Shown piece after piece: positions 45,902 to 55,802 of a DNA stretch of 64,000 nucleotides. Both the position numbers and the translations under genes were made by a program. The number at the start of each line of letters is the position of its first letter. Positions within the stretch are counted from its first letter, which is position 1. This stretch comes from Rhizaria sp. SCN 62-66 (taxonomy: Eukaryota; Rhizaria, unplaced): assembly GCA_001724265.1 (NCBI GenBank), contig MEDY01000089.1, positions 107,169 through 171,168 of the forward strand. The letters run 5' to 3'. The notes below the pieces were generated by a model. The model ran no database searches, was not told where the DNA came from, and was given only the letters and a program-made list of their open reading frames with translations.

Positions 45902-47641
45902 TTACAGCTCATCCTTCAGTGTGGCATCGCCATCCTTGGGGCCCAGCGCACTGCGCGGTCCGACCCGCATGACCTCCGACACAACATCGTGATCTGCATC
46001 CATACGCACAACCACCTCCACGCACTGCTCCTCCGCCTCACTATTTGCCTTACCTTTATAGCCCGCAAGCTTCCGCGCGAAAAACAGCTCCCCACCTGGA
46101 GCGCTCGACTCAGCGATCACGTCGGACATGCGGCCGAGCAGCGCCCCCACCTCGTCCTTGGCCGAGCGGCAGCCTCCGCGGAGGAACCCCGTGTGCGTGA
46201 GGTGGGGGAGCTCAGCGAAGGCCGCGGCGACAGAGTAGGGGTCGGGTGTGGACACGCTGCAAACTGAGCGGTCATCGCGAGCTTTGGCGGTGAAATCGTT
46301 GCGCATCTGCAGCAGAATGCAACACGAGTAGCCTTCGGGTGCAATCGGGAGAAACGGCACCCAGACTGACAGGAGGGAGCGCGTGACCAGTGTGTTAAAG
46401 AATGTAGCGGCTGCGCCCTGACCTGAGCGAGAATTGTCACTGTCATCACGATCACTATTACCGTCGTCACTGCCATCACCACCGTCGTTGAAACCAGCGT
46501 CTAGCACAGCCTCTTTGACTTTGTGCTGCACATCAATGCTCAGTCGCGCTGCAGAGCGGCGTTCAAGCGGAACCAGCTCCCGGGTACGCCCCAACCAGTG
46601 TGTCTCAGGCAGAAAGTCGCGCAGCATGGCCGCCCGAACATGCTCAGCATCCGCAAACGCGACCTCAAGTTCTATTAGCTTCCGGTTGTGGCTGCGCATC
46701 TTGTCTTCATGCACGCGCTTGACGCTGTCCAAGTCTTCGTTAAACTTGTCGCTGAGACTCTCTGCAGTGTCTGCTGCAGCAGCGGGTTCCTTGAAGCGAG
46801 CCAGCGCGTCGCGGGCGTCGACGAGCACGCGCGTAACGTTCTTAAATAGCTCGTTTTCGTACTTCACTGCAGCTCCATAACCTGCTTTCTGCAATTGTGA
46901 GAGATAATACCTCGAACCAGTCTGCACCGCGGCGCGGACCGTGGAGAAGTGCGTCATGTCAAACAACGCGCGGTGTTGCGCAACGAAAAGCTCCGTCGCA
47001 CGCAGCCCGATGTTGATAACAAAGACAAACGCGGCGGCCCGCGCGAGTTGCACATGTTTCCCGCTGAAAAAAGGCGTCAAAGCGTTGATCGCGCCCTGGG
47101 GCATCACATCGGCGTCGTCAAGCACAAACAGCGAGCGCGGGCACAGCGTCAGCGCCTCTTTAACGGTGCGCACGATGTGAGCGGTGTCCTCGGTGCGAAG
47201 AAACACCACTTGAGCGAAACCGTACTTCGCCAAAATCTCGATTGTGGTGGATTTGCCGACGCCCGGCCCACCTTGCCACACCATTGTGAGCGCGCGCTAC
47301 GGCTCGGTCGAGAAGTGTCCCGCCAGGCGTTCCGCAATCATGCGCGTGGCCAGTGGCTGGTGACACACTTCGCGTTGCAGACGTGTGGCGATGCGGTCCG
47401 CTGTGATGGTTTTGGAAGGGCAAGAGCCGAGGAGCCCATGGTGCGCGCGGCGCGCCATAAACGCAATCTTGTGAGTGACTGACTCCATAAACGGCAGCAT
47501 GGAGCCAACGAGAGGCATAGAGTTTAGATCGAGGGCGGTGACCGGGAGCGGGAATTGCAGTGAGAGCGCAACAAGCAAGTGCAGCATTACCATAGTGGAG
47601 AGGGACCCGCGTGTCAGCAGTGACCGAAGGGAAATGTTCAT
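45902..47641 (-). CDS. Torsin-like ER AAA+ ATPase with C-terminal KDEL, read through one TAG
   Basis: Torsins are AAA+ ATPases of the ER and nuclear envelope lumen. ATG 47641 to TAA (45904-45902), 579 residues. A signal peptide is evident (MNISLRSLLTRG, then MVMLHLLVALSLQFPLPVTA). TAG at 47299-47297 is residue 115 (FSTEP-Gln-RALTMVW), immediately before Walker A, so the whole ATPase domain depends on reading through it. Walker A is GGPGVGKST, the ordinary AAA+ form rather than the torsin GxTGxGKN. Walker B is LFVLDDAD, with Asp where most AAA+ proteins have Glu. Then NALTPFFSG and AFVFVINIG match the torsin order. The chain ends KDEL directly before TAA, which supports ER retention and the start-to-stop model. 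It is longer than human torsinA (332 residues), with an inserted helical stretch and an acidic Ser/Asp linker (about 46430-46490). It is divergent to TRIP13. Torsin family by motif order; a Clp-like relative is the alternative. Confidence 0.78.
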
Positions 47642-47853
47642 CTGCCTGATACTAACTTGCAACAATGATAAGATAAGACGTGTTTCTTGTAATGTGGGTT
47701 CAGACGCGTTTCCAGGTGCCAATCAGTCTCTGGGAGAATGATTGGAGTTCTGTTGGACGATCAACGGGTCGGACGGGCGAGAGAGGTGAAGTGCAAAAAA
47801 TGAGGTCTGGTTTGAGTGGTAGTGACCGTAAACCGACATCGTGCATTTAGGAC
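47642..47853. promoter_or_regulatory. Short divergent promoter region between torsin and TRIP13
   Basis: Only about 210 bases separate the two start codons on opposite strands, so both genes must be transcribed from overlapping sequence. I do not see a TATA box or named site. The call is from gene layout only. Confidence 0.4.
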
Positions 47854-50800
47854 ATGTCATTACAACGATCATCAGTATCAATTCCAATTTCGGGTACGTA
47901 GTCAGATTCGACTCCATGCCTAAATACATGTTTCCAAGTTTGCACTCATCCCTCTCATCCCCGCCCTACCACAAACCATATCGCCTGACTTCATTTTCCT
48001 TAACTGCGCATCATCATCACGGTTAGTGGATGTGCGGCTTGCACTAGAGAGCACAGCCAAGATACGCACAGTGCAAGGTCATGTGCAGGCGTTTCTGGAG
48101 CGCTCCGTCGAGGTTTTCTACCCAGGACCGGTCGACTTCAGATCTGCCGACGCCGCGCTTGCTTCGCACTGCGCCGCGGCCACCGTGTCCGTGCCCACGC
48201 GGTACCAAGACCAGGGCGTGCCGATGTGGAAAGCCAGCATCAAGATTCACGTTTATCGCGCTTTTGACGACGTCTCCGTTGGTACGTTCACGCATGCGTC
48301 TACCTAAGCCAATGCAGCGATGCAACCACTTGCGTTGTCAACGAGCTTTCGCAGAATATTTCTCTGGAGGATCTGTAGATGTCATAACATTGCTGAATTC
48401 ATGTATATTAGCTTTGCTATCTCAATCATATGCGTTCATTTTGTATCCTGCTTTTCTTTGAGTCGCTGTGCTGTGTGTCGTAGTTTGAATTTTCAAATCT
48501 TATCCCTCTTCGCATCCTCACTAACGCACACGCTCTCTTGCTTTGCACTGCCCCGACTCACACAGAGAGCTTTGACGCCGACGGAGGTGACGCGGATGGC
48601 GGCGGCGATACTGTGGCCTCACACCATTACGTGCTGCCTTCGACACACTTTGAGGGGCTCTGGGACAAGTACGTCGAGCCACTCATTATTCTCACAATAC
48701 TTCTGATATCTTGTCTATATCAGTGAATATATGTGTATCATTGATATATCTTGTTTGAGTACGCTTGACATGTGTCTTCCACCGTCGTATAGTTTACTAT
48801 CATCGTATATTTATTCGCGCACTAAACTTACAAGCACCCATTAATATGTCACTTTGTGTTCGTTGTTGCGTCGCGCAACTACAGCCTGTACTTTTCGTCG
48901 CAGTTGCAAGACGATTTGATGCGGTTTGCGACGTCAAGCCTGCAGTTCGCACAACGCGGTGTTGATCCCACTGTCGTAGCGGCCAACCGGTACGTGGCAG
49001 ACTTGGTCGATTTTCACAAAAGTTAAGATTCACACTGACATCTTTGATGAACTGTTTTTTTAATATTAAAATAAGGCGTTTAAAACGCAACATAACACAA
49101 TCTAGAACGGACTTTTCTAACTCCGCACTTATCGTGCTCTGTTTATATCCTGCCATTTGTGATGCCACTTTTAGCGTCATCTTGCTGCACGGTCCCCCTG
49201 GCACCGGAAAGACAACCCTCTGCAAGGCCCTCGCCCAGCGCCTCTCCATCCGACTAGCCCACGTGTATCCCCACGCGTCCCAGCTTATCGAAGTCAACTC
49301 GCATTCGCTCTTCTCTAAGTGGTTCTCTGAGTCCGGAAAGCTTGTCTCGCGTTTGTTTGAGCGCATTGAAGAGGCCGCCGCCGACGAAGGCAGCATGGTA
49401 CGTTGATCTCTCTTGCAAACAAAACAATTCTGCATTGACATTATAGAATTTGAACGTTTATATGCGCCTGAATGCGTTTTAAATCTATCAATTTGTATTT
49501 TATTCACATTTCGACATGCCACTTGTTTCCATCGTCGTCATTTGTAGGTGTGTGTTCTGATCGACGAAGTGGAGTCCTTGGCAGCTTCGCGCTCAGGCGC
49601 ATCCGGCGCCGGCTCCGCCGAGCCCTCCGACGCTTTGCGCTCGGTCAACGCGCTCCTGACTCAGCTCGACCGGCTGCAGCGGCTGCGCAATGTCCTTGTG
49701 CTGACCACGTCTAACATCACCACCGCGATCGACGCTGCGTTCCTGGACCGCGCGGACGTGCGGCGGTACGTCGGCCCGCCAGGCGTGCAGGCGCGGTATG
49801 AGATCTTACGGTCATGTGTTCTCGAATTGCTGCGCCGCGGTATGCTCACGGTCGACCCACAGTCACTTGGTAGCAGCAAGGCCAGTGTGATCACACAGTC
49901 GCAGTCGCATGCGGACATCGCTCCGTCGCCGTCGGCCATGGGCGACACCGACAGCGCCGGCACAGCCCACGCCAAGAGTGTCGCTCTTGCTAACCCCAGC
50001 AATGTCGCAACCGCTGCGGCCGCGGCGACGGTGCTCGGCAGTGCTCAGGCACCGTCTGCAGTGCTCCTGCCGTTCGCGACGCTGCTGCGTCGGTGCCCGC
50101 CTGAGCTTGCTTCGCTTGTGCGTGCGCTGGACGCGGCAACCACGGACCAGGACCCCGCCACTGCTGCGGCCGCCTCTGCCGCTGCCTCTGCAGCTGCCTC
50201 TACTGCGAGTGTGACTTCCGCGGCAACGGACAACAAGACCGTCGGCTCTCTGACTGAGAGTACGAACCACAGTCTGCAACACGTGTACGCGGCTCTCTGC
50301 ACCTCCTCGGCCCGCACCGGTGGCGGTGCGCCGGCGGCCGTGTCGCCCGCGGCTGAGTCGGCGTTCGCGGCATTGGCAGAGTTTTTCCACCGGTACCCTG
50401 CGTTTGCCCGCGCCGCACGTGCCGCCGCGAAGGCTGCGCGCGGGCGCGACTGCGGCACTGACGACGGTGACGCCAACGGCGGCGGCGATGGTGCAGACGC
50501 TGACAAGAACGACGACGACAATGACGACTTTGCTGAGAGCGCGGATAACGGCATTGACAGCAAGTATGACGACGGTGAGGACAGGAGCATCGCCAGCGCG
50601 AAGACGGCTGCTACCAGCGGCAAGGTCAAGACGGAGACTGGCAGTGAGACCAGTGCACTGGCTTCTGTGCCCCCCGTTAGCATGTGGCTGCTGCACGCCG
50701 CGATTGCCACCACGGGACTGTCGGGACGCTCGCTACGCAAGCTGCCGCTGCAGGCGCACGCGTTCGGCCTGCCTGACGAGGTACGTACAATTGCACCCTT

Positions 50801-51008
50801 CTATTTGCTTGGAATAATGATGGTTATGAGGCAAATACCACACTTGTTTTAACGTATGTACACATATGATACTCACATATATCTTTGTTTGATCTGGTTT
50901 TATAATGCATTTTCGCAGTTCTACGAGGGCACGATGCAGGGCGGCGTTCCGCTCTCGCTCTTTATGGGCGCGGTCGAGACAGCTGCGCGCCAGCGTCTAG
51001 AGGGTTGA
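47854..51008 (+). CDS. TRIP13: TRIP13/Pch2 AAA+ ATPase, seven exons
   Basis: TRIP13/Pch2 remodels HORMA-domain proteins (Mad2, Hop1/HORMAD) in the spindle checkpoint and meiosis. Exons are 47854-47893, 48027-48281, 48566-48668, 48885-48989, 49175-49397, 49548-50780 and 50919-51008; all phases agree, giving 682 residues ending in TGA. Key motifs are [32 protein letters not shown], Walker A G174-PPGTGK-T181, [18 protein letters not shown], Walker B LID248-E249-VES, TTSNI (sensor 1), [12 protein letters not shown] and [15 protein letters not shown] (sensor 2). It is about 250 residues longer than human TRIP13 (432). The excess is an Ala/Ser/Asp-rich insertion in exon 6 (about 49860-50660), just before the sensor 2 helix, in place of the short ordinary linker. 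Six introns of 125-284 bases all begin GTACGT. The 13-residue first exon is the least certain part. Confidence 0.9.
49858..50660 (+). other. Low-complexity insertion inside TRIP13
   Basis: This in-frame stretch of exon 6 encodes Ala-, Ser- and then Asp/Asn-rich sequence. It includes [12 protein letters not shown], and has one ordered-looking patch (about 50290-50445). It lies between the AAA+ large subdomain and the sensor 2 helix. No splice sites flank it convincingly, so I take it as translated. Confidence 0.65.
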
Positions 51009-51198
51009 AACATTGATCATACGCGATGATTATATGTATATGTTGTCTACATGTTACATGTGAATGTAAATATGTTAAATCTGTGATTTGTTGAGAGTAA
51101 CAATTGTCTTAAATGGCCAGGCTGCACTTCCGCAACCGTAATACAGTAACGCAAGCAGGCCTTTGCAAACGGCCCTGTGTGATCAAGCAATTTAGCGA

Positions 51199-51906
51199 TC
51201 AACCACTATCCTCGTCATTGACATCCTCATCATTGTCGTCATCGTCGCCGAGGTCGAACAGCATGTACGTCGACTGCGAACAGTTGCTGCAGCGCTGCAC
51301 GTTAGGATGATCCATACCAACCTCCACGCCCGCCGCGCCGGCACCTGCGCCCGCGCCTGCGCTCTGCAACTCGGCGTGCGCGGCGCCCGTGCCGGCAGTG
51401 GAGATAAGATCCGCGGTGTGCCAGTGGAGCGGGTTGCCGCAGCGGCAGGGCACTGTGAGCACGAACTCGCCCTCTTGTGTCGGGCAGGGCTCGGCGACGG
51501 CGTCGTCGGGGGTCACCTCGGTGTGCAGCAGCGTTGAGCGCGCAACGGAAACTAAAGCAAAGCAGTACAAACACGTAGCACAAAGAGCATATGACCCATA
51601 ATAGTGGTGTGAATTCGAAATTAGAGTGCTAGACAACACTTTGTTGGTGCAGTGCGGAGGATGGGGCGTACCTTCGAGAGTGCGGTCGTATGCAGCGCGC
51701 GCCTCGGAGTCCTGCAGCAGACTCCACGCTTCGTGCACGCGATGAAATCGGGCCTCAGCAGCCTTGACTGCATCGGGTGACTGTCCGTGCATCGTGTCGG
51801 GGTGGTAGCGGCGTGCCATGGCCTGGAAGGCAGCCTTGACTGCGGCCGCGCTCGCACCGCGGCTCACGCCCAAGACGTCGTAGTACGTTTCGGATGACGC
51901 CGACAT
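51199..51906 (-). CDS. DPH4: Diphthamide biosynthesis protein 4 (J domain plus CSL zinc finger)
   Basis: DPH4 (DNAJC24) works with the Dph1-Dph2 and Dph3 proteins in the first step of making diphthamide on translation factor eEF2. Exons are 51906-51672 and 51551-51199, 195 residues, ending in TGA. The intron 51671-51552 (GTACGC to GCTTTAG, 120 bases, phase 1) has no in-frame stop, so an unspliced reading is possible and would add 40 unlikely residues. The J domain is residues 7 to about 75 with H35-P36-D37. The CSL-type zinc finger has VPCRCGNPLHW and QRCSNCSQSTYMLFDL, that is two CxC/CxxC pairs. An Ala/Gly linker separates the two halves of the finger, longer than usual. The acidic tail (DDDDNDEDVNDED) is a lineage feature. 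It is tail to tail with TRIP13. Confidence 0.88.
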   Translation of the reverse strand: MSASSETYYDVLGVSRGASAAAVKAAFQAMARRYHPDTMHGQSPDAVKAAEARFHRVHEAWSLLQDSEARAAYDRTLEGTPHPPHCTNKVLSSTLISNSHHYYGSYALCATCLYCFALVSVARSTLLHTEVTPDDAVAEPCPTQEGEFVLTVPCRCGNPLHWHTADLISTAGTGAAHAELQSAGAGAGAGAAGVEVGMDHPNVQRCSNCSQSTYMLFDLGDDDDNDEDVNDEDSG

Positions 51907-52321
51907 CGAGGGAGGAAATTAATTTACGAAGAGTTGTAAATTACAGAATAGCCTTTGAATTTATTTCCTAGTCGTGGCCTGACGGACCTTCGACGGATTT
52001 CTCAACACTTTTCTTACTCTCGCTTGTCGACTGACTCGAGGCGAGACGAGCCTAACGGCTCTTTCATGTTTCATTGTCTACAGCTTTATGTCTTGCGTTT
52101 TACATCATATATATGCATTTTTCTTATATTACGCGGGATATTAGTTCACTTTCATAAGTTAAATTACGCTGTGCGCTTTTCTAGTTCAAATGGTACCTTG
52201 ATTTTGACGTTGCTCACCTCCAACCTCCCAACGTCATTCATTTCCTTATCTAGTCAATTCTACTTCCAGACAAATCGCAGACCCGCACACAACCGTGGCA
52301 TTGATTTGTTAATCCAGTAAA
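51907..52321. other. Divergent intergenic region
   Basis: About 415 bases of AT-rich DNA between DPH4 and the large plus-strand gene. No domain-bearing frame. It presumably holds two promoters. Confidence 0.5.
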
Positions 52322-55300
52322 ATGTACCGCCCCGGTCAGCTGGGCGGCATCGTAGCCTCCCAGACCGCTGGCCCGGCCGCGTTGGCCGCTGCCGCGACCC
52401 ATGCCGCCGCGCTCGCCGCTGCCGCGCCGCTCGCGTCCGCCGGCGAGTGGCACCAGCCCGCGGGCCCACAGCGGCCGCTGCTGCGCGACGGGCCCTTCTT
52501 CGGCCCGCTTTTCCCGCCGCAGCTAGCTGTTGCTGCGGCTGATGCTGGGGTCGCCGCCCCAGTTGACGTGGCCGATTCTGTTGCCTCGTCCTCCTTCGCG
52601 ACTCCCGCTGTGCCGGTGACTGACACGGCTGTTGCTGTGTCTTCCGCACGGCCTCTGGTGTCGGCACCGCGCGCAGATACCGTGCACGCTGTGGCCACGC
52701 CCCACGGCCTCGCCACAGTCCCCCGCCGCAGCTCACAGACACTCTCGACATCGCTTTCGCAGTCGCAGTCAGTGCCGCTGTCGCAGCGGGAGCTGTTCCT
52801 CGCATCTGCGCGCGCTGCCGCGCTCACGGTCACAATCGTCGCCGCGGACAGGCACTGCACTCCGTTACCGCCCGCCGTCGCCGCTTCTATCGCGGCCAAT
52901 GCAGCCACCGCGCGCAGTCAAAGTGTCCCCTTCGACGCCGCAGCCGCCGCCACGACTGACGCCGCCGCTGACTCTGATGTGGTGGCCGTGGGTGCGGGCG
53001 CCTGCGTCGCTTGCTCGCCCCTCACGTGCCCGCTCGCCCGCGCCATGTCCGCCGCGGCCGCCCGCCTCGCCAGCGCGGACGGTCTGGCGGAGAGTGCGGC
53101 GGAACAACGGCACACTCGGTCACAGGTTCCGCTGGCCGGCAGTGCGCACAGTGCGGCGCTGGCACAAACGCAGTCTGTGGCGGGCGCGGGACCGGCGGCG
53201 CCGCAGGCTCTGGCGCGCCTGGCGTCGCTGTCGTCCGCTGCGCTGATGCTGCCGCAGGCACAGAGTACCACAGTGACCGTGAGCAGCATCAGCAGCAGCA
53301 ACAGCAGCAGCAGCAACATTGGTGTGGCTGAGAATGCTAGTGAGTGCGCACGCAACGAGACGGTGACTGCGCGTGCGAGTGCAACCACGGTGCCGGCGCC
53401 GTGCGGGCCCTATTGCAGTGGCCTCCTGGCGATCGCGCCTGCGAAGGGTGGCCATAACAAGACTGCGACGACTCAAACTGTGCCACCTGCAGCTGTCGCG
53501 TCATCCGTCCTCATTGCTTCTTGCCGTAGCAGTGACGACTCTAACTCCGTTGAGTGGTCTGCGCAACCCCTGATTGCTCACAGTCACTCTGCTGCTGCAT
53601 CGAGCATAGCCAGCACAGTCACCGTGCCCACGGTCACTTGGCTCTCACAGGCGCCTTCTCGCGCATCTGCCATCGCAGCCGCTGCTATCGCCGATGTCTT
53701 AACCGCGCCCCGGCACACGCGGCTCTACTTAATCGCTGCCCGCGCTCACAGTCACTTACCCTTTGCTCTCGCACACGCAAATGCACCCCGTCATTCTTCC
53801 TTGGAGAATTCAACCACCGCGTCCTCTTTGAGTAGCAACAGTGGTGGCGGCGGCGGCGTGTTGCCCCGCGCGGTCGCCACAGTTGCCGCCGCCGTCGCCT
53901 CCATCCGCGCCGCTCTTGAGACCGAGGCCCGCGCACGCGCAGTGACCCGTTTCCGCGCCCACATGCGACACTACGCTACGGCGGCGCAAGACTTCCCCAG
54001 TCGGGCGGAGCGCGCCCTGCGGGCCGCGCGCGCCGCGGTTGCCGAGGCTGACGCCGCTGCCACCGAGGCCGCTGCGGCGGAGGCGAAGGGACCCTGGGGC
54101 AGCGCGTGCGTGCCGGTCGGGTTTGCGCTGTCGGTTGCGGGCGTAGTTGACTCTGCCGAACATGCAAATAATGCTTACATTGAGCAGGATGCATCGATTG
54201 TGACTGATATCCTCTCCGAGGCGCTTGGATTGCCCACCGAGTCAAACATTCGCATTTGCGATACGATCACAGTTGCACGCGTCCCTGTACCAGGCGCTTC
54301 ACTGTCTCAGGCGTACGCTATGTTATCTCTCGCCACTGCGCGCGCCGCCCTGCCAGTCAACATCCGCACTCAGCCTCACAGGCAAAGTCACACTCGGACC
54401 GGCGAGACCGGCGATGACAGCGTCAGCGTCGGCGACAGCGCTGCCACGGCGCAGACCACGGTGTTCTCTGTTCATGTGGCATTCGCGCCGCGGGCCGCAG
54501 TGCTTGCGCGGTTGCAGCGGCATTACGATGCGCTGCTGGTCGCTCACTTGGACCCAGCTAACGGCTTACCTTTGAACGCACACGACCTCGGAAGCGTCAG
54601 TGACAGCAACGATCATGAAGACGTGTCTGCTGACGTTGACCGCGACTCTAAGCGTCGTTTTGCTGATGACGAGAGTGACAGCGCGAGCTCATACCGTTCT
54701 GATAGTGGTGATGACTGCGACGACAGTTCCTTTGGTATCGGTGGCGTTGACATCAGCGGCATCGCCGTCAATGCCAACGATTCCGCCTCCGTAATCACTG
54801 CAGCGTTGCCCCGCCAGACTCTGCCCTGCACTCCCGCTTACGGCCACTCTGCTCACAGTCGCTCCCACAGTCACTATACGCAGCAGAAGCACCGCAGTCA
54901 CCGCTCCGCGGACCCGATTGTCGCCGCGCTCTCGGTCGCCGCAGCCCGCGCCGCCGCCGGCGCCTCTGCGGCCGCGCTCTGGGGCGACATCACGCGCCTT
55001 GCACTTACACCATCTCCGGCCCTCAGCCCCAGTCACGGGCACGGTCACCGCCCGGAGCTTGTGTCGAGCTTTGCGCTGGCGGTCACGACAACGCCACTGC
55101 ACTCGCAGCGGCCGCTGCTGACAGCGGAGCTCGCAGCCGCACTGGCTGCCGCGGCCGAAAGCTCGCCAGCCGGCCAGCCCTCACCGGCCGCGGCCGCAGC
55201 AGCTGCGGCGGTCGCTGCTGCGGGTCCCTGCGCCGGCGTCGCCAGTGTTGCTGAGAACGCAGTCAGTGATGTTTACGCCAACGCCGCCGCTGCTTCTGCT

Positions 55301-55770
55301 GCTGCAAGTACCGGCACTGGCAAGTCGAGTCGGCGCAAGAACAAGCGCGTCGAAAAGCTCAACAAAGATGCTGCTTCTCCTTTTGTTGCGTTTGCCCCGT
55401 TCCCCAGTCCCGCGGCGCAGTCTGTCGTGGTGCGTGGCGCTGCTGCCGCTGCTGCGGCGGCGACAGTGGGGGGCGTGCGCAAGAGTGACGCGCGCAGTGC
55501 TGCCGTTGCAGTCGCGCCTGGTCAGCCCCCGTCCCGCACTGTCACCGAGGCGGTGCGCGCGTCTAAGTGTTCTCTTACACGGCTCCTGGCTCCATATATT
55601 GTTCCCGCAGCGCTTTACCCGCGCGACGCTCATAGTTCAACCGCTTTCTCGAACAATGACAGTGTGCACGTTAGCAAGCCCGTGCAGTCATTGAACGCCA
55701 CGGTGACGGACGCTGTGTTGTTCGCTGAAGATTGCGATGACAGAGATGGCTCTGATGCTGACAGCGATAG

Positions 55771-55802
<32 letters not shown>

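Noticed and set aside
45902-45904. Ciliate-type code with both TAA and TAG as Gln
   Set aside because: TAA directly follows the torsin KDEL and the natural end of adenylate kinase, and AT-rich non-coding DNA follows several other TAA codons.
49548-50852. TRIP13 exon 6 extended to a stop at 50852
   Set aside because: A GTACGT donor at 50781 joins to the conserved C-terminal helix exon at 50919.
51552-51671. Coding reading of the DPH4 intron
   Set aside because: It is open by chance (length divisible by three). It has GTACGC and TTTAG ends, and would put 40 unlike residues after the J domain.
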